From the NCBI GenBank assembly GCA_014383605.1, contig JACNHM010000372.1, positions 1-9,315 of the forward strand: 9,315 bases of DNA, written 5' to 3'. This document shows, piece after piece, positions 5,310-9,315 of the stretch. Both the position numbers and the translations under genes were made by a program. This DNA is from Chloroflexota bacterium. Lineage in GTDB: Bacteria > Chloroflexota > Anaerolineae > UBA3071. Each line of letters starts with the position of its first letter. Position 1 is the stretch's first letter. The notes beneath the pieces were generated by a model that did not search any database, had not been told where the DNA came from, and saw nothing but the letters and a program-made list of their open reading frames with translations.

Positions 5310-8300
5310 ATGATGCGTATTGAGGATTTCCCCCGTCCCAAGGATGACAACGGCCGCGGCGTGCACTGGTCGGGCAGTGTCTATCACCCCACCGGATCGG
5401 AACTGGATTTCTGGATGGACGAACTGCAGGCCATGAAGATCAAGTGGGTGAAGGTGATGGACGACGGCGGCTGTAGCTCGCTGGAGCTGTGCCAGCGGCT
5501 GCTGGCCGCCGACATCATGCCCGTGGTGCGCATGTTCCGCGAGCGGCCCAACCCGGGACATCTGACGGGGCGACAGACCGAGGCCGTGCGGCGCTTGATT
5601 GATCACGGCGTGCGTTACTTCGAGACCAACAACGAGCCGGACTTGCCCGCCGAATGGCGCGGCTCCATGCCCGACAACTGGTTGGAGGTCGTCGTGGACA
5701 ATTTCATCTGGGACGCCGACTTCATCATCAGCCTGGGCGGCCTGCCGGCGCTGCCCCCGATGGGCCCCGGATCGAAAGACAACCCCGTCGGCGTTGTGGT
5801 GCGCAAAGGCCGCGGCGACCTCTTCGAGAACGGAGCCTGGGTGGCCATCCACAACTACACCCTCAACCACCCCCTGGACTACCCTGACGACGACGTGAAC
5901 CAGCAGGGGCGGCCGCTAACGTCTGAGGAATTCGCGGCCTACGCCCGCTGGGCCTACAGCGGCCTCAGCTACGAGAAGATCATCGCTCAGGGAATCGAGA
6001 TGAGCCGTTCCGACTACGACAAGTTCAACAACTGGGCCTGGGATCGGCGCAACATGGAGATGGTCAACGAAGTGCGTGCCCAGAACGCCAACCCCGGCGA
6101 TACCATCTTCGATGATCCCAACTGTTTCCGCGGTTGGGAAGCGGCGGGCAAGATGATCCACGATGCCCTGGGCTTCTACGTCCCCGTGATCAGCACCGAG
6201 GGCGGCCCGGTGGTCGGCTGGGGGGATGACAATCGCTATGCCAAGGCGAATCCTCAGACGCAGATGGAATGGCAACTGGGCATCACCCGTTTCCTGCAGA
6301 GCCAGGCCCCGCCCTGGTACTTCTCTTGCTGCACCTGGATCATCGCCGCCATCCGGTTGGGCGACTGGAACTACACCTGGGAGCAGATGGCCTGGTATAC
6401 CAACGCCTGGGATCTGCAGTTCGGCCTGAGCGGGAAACTGCCCCTCGTGCAGGCGCTGAAGGACGAGCCGTCGGTCGTGCGGCCGGAGCTGGCCCAGGGG
6501 AACGGCGTGATCGAAGGCACCGTGCGCACGGTGGCTGGCCGTCCCCTGGCTGGCCTGTCGCTGCGCCTCTTCCTGGGCGGCGCCGAAGCGCGCACCGCCA
6601 AGACCGACGCCGAGGGGCGCTTCCGCTTCCAGGGCCTGGCCGCCGGACGGTATGATCTGGGCGTGGCCGGCTACGGCCTGGTGCAACAATCCATTGAGCT
6701 TTCGGAGGACGAGACCCGTACGCTCGACCTGCGGCTGGGCACCGGCTGGGACGGCATCGTCGAGGCAATAGTGCGCGACACGACGGGCGCGCTGCGCAGC
6801 GGCGTGACCGTCACTCTGCTCGGGCCGCAAGGCTTGCTGAAGAGCGCTGTCAGCGATGCAGGAGGGCGGGCGCGCTTCGCCGCCCTGGGCGCCGGCCTCT
6901 ACCGGCTGCGGGCCGAAAGCGTGACCGTGGGCGGTATCGCCGTGGACGGTTGGGGCACGCAGACGGCCGAGCTGACCATCCCCGCGCCGGCCGGTTTCCG
7001 CTACGCCGTGGCCGAGAAACGGCTGCTGCCGCGGGAGGAAACGGGCAATCGCCGCATCTTCTACGGTGTCGTGACCAATGCCGCCGGCGAACCGCTCAAC
7101 GGCATCGCCGTGCAGATGAGCTGGACCGACGCGCAGCCGGGCACGCAGTTTCCCAGGACGGCCACGGGCAAGGACCCCTTCAAGCCCGCCGGCTACTACG
7201 AGTTCCTGCACACGGCCGGCGAGTTTCAGCTTCAGGTCACGCAGGGGGATTGGGAGAGCGAGGTGGCCGCGGGCTTGCTGACCGTGAACGTGCCCGGCCG
7301 CGAGGGCGATCCCATCACCTACGAGGTGAACTTCCGGTTGCAGCCCCTGGGCGAGCCGCTGACGGGATGTGCCGTGCACGGGAGTGTGCCCGGTCTGCCC
7401 GCAGGGCGGCGGCTCATCCTGCGGCGGGGCGAGGAGAGCTGGGCCGCTGCCGTGGACGAGCAGGCGGCCTTTGCCTTCCCCGATCTCACGCCCGGCGCCT
7501 ATGTTCTGGAGCTGGAGACGTTGGGGCGCATCGCCGACGATGTCGTTCTGGCCGAGGGGGATCGCTTCCGGCTGACCTTCCCGCTGCAAGGGGTGATCGA
7601 GGGGCAGGCGCTGGGTGGACAGCCGCCGCTCGTCGCCCATCTGCTGGCGGACCGTTGGGATTGGCCGCAGCGCGCCCCGCTGGATGCTGAGGGCCGCTTC
7701 CGCTTCCAACAGTTGCCGCCTGGCTCCTACCGTCTGGAGGTGGCCGGACAGGAGTTCACGGGCCTCTGGGTCACGGGGCCGGGGACTCTGACCTTGCCGG
7801 CCATCAAGCTGGAGAAGGTGGCGGCGGGCAGCGCCGTTCGCGGCCGCGTGCTCGACGCCGCCGGCCTGCCGCAGCCGGATGTGACCGTCCAGGTGCGCCT
7901 TGCCGGGAGCGCCATCGCCGAGACGCACACCGGGGCCGATGGCAGCTACGGTTTCGAGGGACTGGCAGCGGGGACATACGAGCTGTTCCTGCCGGCCCTG
8001 GACATCTCCCGCCCGCTGACCGTGGATGGCCTCACGGACGCCGAACTGGACATCGTCTTGCCCGCCGCGGTGCCCGAGAAGGTCATCGTCCACTACCTGC
8101 TGTTCGGACCGCCAGAAGCGCCGGGGACGCGCACCAACCTGCTTTTGGCCCAACCGTACCTGCGCCGCAGCGGGGCCACGGCGGGTTTCTCCCTGGCCGA
8201 GGCGGCGCGGGCGCAGCGGGTGACCATCGTCGGCGACGAGACGGCGGTGAGCGCCGCCGACGAGGCGGCCCTGCGCCAGGCCGGCTGCGACGTGACGCGG

Positions 8301-8360
8301 CTCGCTGGCGATAGCTATGCTTTGGAGCGGCTGTTGTTTGAGGAGGAGGATATCCCATGA
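5310..8360 (+). CDS. GH-A-clan-like glycosidase with six carboxypeptidase-regulatory-like modules
   Basis: The 1016-residue product has three parts. Residues 1-390 look like a clan GH-A TIM barrel (GH5/GH39-like; family not assigned): KIKWVKVMDDGG, ETNNEPDLPAEW with likely acid/base E109, AIHNY (H181), and VISTEGGPVVGWG with likely nucleophile E297. Residues about 398-918 hold six prealbumin-like (CarboxypepD_reg/CnaB-style) modules, starting near 398, 481, 582, 685, 761 and 841, with recurring GxxxGTV...DAEGRFRFQGLAAGRYDL patterns. Residues 922-1016 end with VTIVGDETAVSAADEAALRQ and DVTRLAGDSYALERLL, resembling half of a cell-wall-binding repeat 2. No signal peptide or membrane helix is visible, odd for a polysaccharide-active, adhesin-like protein. 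The stop overlaps the next ATG. Glycan hydrolysis is inferred from two motif glutamates; the protein could instead be a non-catalytic binder. Confidence 0.75.
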   Translation: MMRIEDFPRPKDDNGRGVHWSGSVYHPTGSELDFWMDELQAMKIKWVKVMDDGGCSSLELCQRLLAADIMPVVRMFRERPNPGHLTGRQTEAVRRLIDHGVRYFETNNEPDLPAEWRGSMPDNWLEVVVDNFIWDADFIISLGGLPALPPMGPGSKDNPVGVVVRKGRGDLFENGAWVAIHNYTLNHPLDYPDDDVNQQGRPLTSEEFAAYARWAYSGLSYEKIIAQGIEMSRSDYDKFNNWAWDRRNMEMVNEVRAQNANPGDTIFDDPNCFRGWEAAGKMIHDALGFYVPVISTEGGPVVGWGDDNRYAKANPQTQMEWQLGITRFLQSQAPPWYFSCCTWIIAAIRLGDWNYTWEQMAWYTNAWDLQFGLSGKLPLVQALKDEPSVVRPELAQGNGVIEGTVRTVAGRPLAGLSLRLFLGGAEARTAKTDAEGRFRFQGLAAGRYDLGVAGYGLVQQSIELSEDETRTLDLRLGTGWDGIVEAIVRDTTGALRSGVTVTLLGPQGLLKSAVSDAGGRARFAALGAGLYRLRAESVTVGGIAVDGWGTQTAELTIPAPAGFRYAVAEKRLLPREETGNRRIFYGVVTNAAGEPLNGIAVQMSWTDAQPGTQFPRTATGKDPFKPAGYYEFLHTAGEFQLQVTQGDWESEVAAGLLTVNVPGREGDPITYEVNFRLQPLGEPLTGCAVHGSVPGLPAGRRLILRRGEESWAAAVDEQAAFAFPDLTPGAYVLELETLGRIADDVVLAEGDRFRLTFPLQGVIEGQALGGQPPLVAHLLADRWDWPQRAPLDAEGRFRFQQLPPGSYRLEVAGQEFTGLWVTGPGTLTLPAIKLEKVAAGSAVRGRVLDAAGLPQPDVTVQVRLAGSAIAETHTGADGSYGFEGLAAGTYELFLPALDISRPLTVDGLTDAELDIVLPAAVPEKVIVHYLLFGPPEAPGTRTNLLLAQPYLRRSGATAGFSLAEAARAQRVTIVGDETAVSAADEAALRQAGCDVTRLAGDSYALERLLFEEEDIP
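8341..8350 (+). promoter_or_regulatory. Ribosome binding site within the end of the GH-like gene
   Basis: AGGAGGAGGA is a purine-rich, strongly Shine-Dalgarno-like run six bases before ATG 8357. It encodes the Glu-rich end (EEED) of the upstream protein. Together with the ATGA stop-start overlap at 8357-8360 it supports coupled translation of the two genes. Confidence 0.8.
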
Positions 8361-9315
8361 ACATCCTGGAACGGTTGCGACAGCACCTGCGGCGCTGGCT
8401 CGCTGTCTACCGGGAGCCGAAGCGGGCCGTCACGGAAGGCGTCTGGTGGGGGCCGGAGCCGCCCGGCAACGACGCCGAAGCGTACGGCGTGGCCATTGAG
8501 GAAGCGCCGGTCGAGGAGGGCCAGCTCTACTGGCGGGCGGTGCGCGTCCATCACCTCACCCCCGAGGAGAACGGCGGCAAGCACCACATCTTCCTGGACA
8601 TCCTGGACGAAGTGGGGACGCGCTTGTCTGCTGCCCAGGCCCGCGTGACCTGGGAGGGGGGCGAGCAGGTCATCACCGTGGACAAGCCGCTCAACGAACC
8701 GGGGACCAACTTCCCCATGTGGAAGTGGCAGGTGTGCGCGGTGGAAGCGCTGGGGCTGCCGGGCCAGCCGCTGCCCAGCGACCGTGTGACCAACCTGCAC
8801 ACCGGCCATGACGACGAAGCGCCGGGCAACACCCTGTTCCACCATTCTTTCCTCGTCGTGTTCCAGCGAACGACGAAAGGAGCCGCAGCGCAGGAGAGCG
8901 TCGTGCAGGGCACGGTGCGTCACGGCGCTGGGCGAGAGGTCCAGCTTCTCCGCGGCGAGGAGGTGGCCGCCAGCCAGGCGGTGGCCGCGGACGAGCGTTA
9001 CCGCTTCGCTGGGCTGGGGGCGGGAACGGTCGTCGTGGCCGTGGCCGGCAGCGACGTGCACTCAGCGCCGTTCGTGCTGGATGGACATAACGTGATCATC
9101 GTAGATCTGACCCTGCCGCCGCCGGCGGGGAGCGTCATCCAGGGGATGGTGACCCAGGGGGCCGGGCAGGTCATCGTGCTCACGTCTGAGGGTATGGAAG
9201 TGGCGCGGCAGGTGATCGGGCCCGAAGGGTTCTACCGCTTCGAGGAGCTGGCCGCCGGCGCCTACGTCGTGACCGTGGAGGGCACCGGGGTTCATTCGGG
9301 GCCGATTGCCCTGGA
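8357..9315 (+). CDS. Beta-domain protein with carboxypeptidase-regulatory-like modules (partial)
   Basis: The frame is open from ATG 8357 to the window end (319 codons, truncated). Residues 1-30 form a basic, probably amphipathic helix (LERLRQHLRRWLAVY) that is not a signal peptide. Residues about 55-172 form a distinct domain with YWRAVRVHHLTPEENGGKHH, FLDILDEVGTRL, TNLHTGHDDEAPGN and HHSFLVVFQR. I know similar-looking segments only as parts of uncharacterised multidomain proteins and assign no function; the His/Asp/Glu clusters could bind metal or glycan. Two prealbumin-like modules follow: about 182-253 (VVQGTVRHG, YRFAGLGAG) and 259 onward (VIQGMVTQG, YRFEELAAGAYVV). They are of the same type as those in the upstream protein. 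The ATGA overlap and shared modules indicate coordinated production. More modules probably lie beyond the window. Confidence 0.75.
   Translation, partial: MNILERLRQHLRRWLAVYREPKRAVTEGVWWGPEPPGNDAEAYGVAIEEAPVEEGQLYWRAVRVHHLTPEENGGKHHIFLDILDEVGTRLSAAQARVTWEGGEQVITVDKPLNEPGTNFPMWKWQVCAVEALGLPGQPLPSDRVTNLHTGHDDEAPGNTLFHHSFLVVFQRTTKGAAAQESVVQGTVRHGAGREVQLLRGEEVAASQAVAADERYRFAGLGAGTVVVAVAGSDVHSAPFVLDGHNVIIVDLTLPPPAGSVIQGMVTQGAGQVIVLTSEGMEVARQVIGPEGFYRFEELAAGAYVVTVEGTGVHSGPIAL

Larger units (their letters stand above)
5209..5313 (+). other. Possible 34-codon leader ORF overlapping the next start
   Basis: An ATG at 5209, preceded by AGAGGAAG at 5201-5208, opens 34 codons that end at TGA 5311-5313, overlapping the downstream ATG (5310) in an ATGA arrangement. 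This geometry fits translational coupling. However, nearly all of the peptide is encoded by the inverted octamer repeat, so it may be an accident of the repeat. The ribosome site is also unusually close to the ATG. Treated as a regulatory possibility rather than a gene. Confidence 0.25.

Noticed and set aside
6950..7690. Alternative + strand frame of 246 codons inside the GH-like gene
   Set aside because: The Arg/Gly/Ala-rich product is typical of an out-of-frame GC-rich reading, and it lies wholly inside a gene with well-defined modules.
5916..8153. Long antisense open frame (745 codons) opposite the GH-like gene
   Set aside because: It is a shadow of a GC-rich gene with strong third-position bias. 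Its translation is low-complexity Gly/Arg/Gln/His-rich with no recognisable domain, and the sense strand shows clear motifs.

Overview
The window is GC-rich bacterial DNA in which every supportable gene lies on the + strand. Three features fit a filamentous or multicellular bacterium, most likely Chloroflexota (Anaerolineae/Caldilineae-like): short G/C-rich heptamer and octamer arrays between and inside genes, sigma-70-like promoters (TATAAT), and a taste for FecR-like, GT39 and carboxypeptidase-regulatory-like proteins. This assignment is an inference from style and recalled family distribution; no marker gene is present.

Region 1 (1-1981) is a probable three-gene operon behind tandem promoter candidates. 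It encodes a DnaQ/YprB-type 3'-5' exonuclease-fold protein (100-645), a PflX/COG1313-type radical SAM protein (about 691-1650) and an acylphosphatase (1679-1981). A perfect GC-rich hairpin (2047-2064) follows.

Region 2 (2088-5128) is a surface/envelope pair. The first gene encodes a membrane-anchored protein with a FecR-like beta domain and a C-terminal beta-sandwich (probably carbohydrate-binding) domain. The second encodes a polytopic GT39/ArnT-like glycosyltransferase. The glycosyltransferase gene is unusual: two tandem heptamer arrays lie inside its reading frame and are translated, and its start codon sits in a third.

Region 3 (5129-9315) begins with a strong extended -10 promoter and a leader containing an inverted octamer repeat. 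It continues with two translationally coupled genes (ATGA overlap). The first encodes a 1016-residue protein: a clan GH-A-like TIM-barrel region with NEP and TEGG motifs, six carboxypeptidase-regulatory-like (prealbumin-fold) modules, and a tail resembling half of a cell-wall-binding repeat 2. The second, cut off by the window end, has an N-terminal domain built around HHLTPEEN and HHSFLVVFQ motifs, followed by the same type of beta modules. Neither protein has a visible signal peptide or membrane helix although both look extracellular. This pair is the best candidate for an undescribed system: non-classically exported, phage-tail/injection-related, or something else. No gene-free stretch exceeds 300 bases; the longest (5129-5309) holds the promoter and repeat leader.
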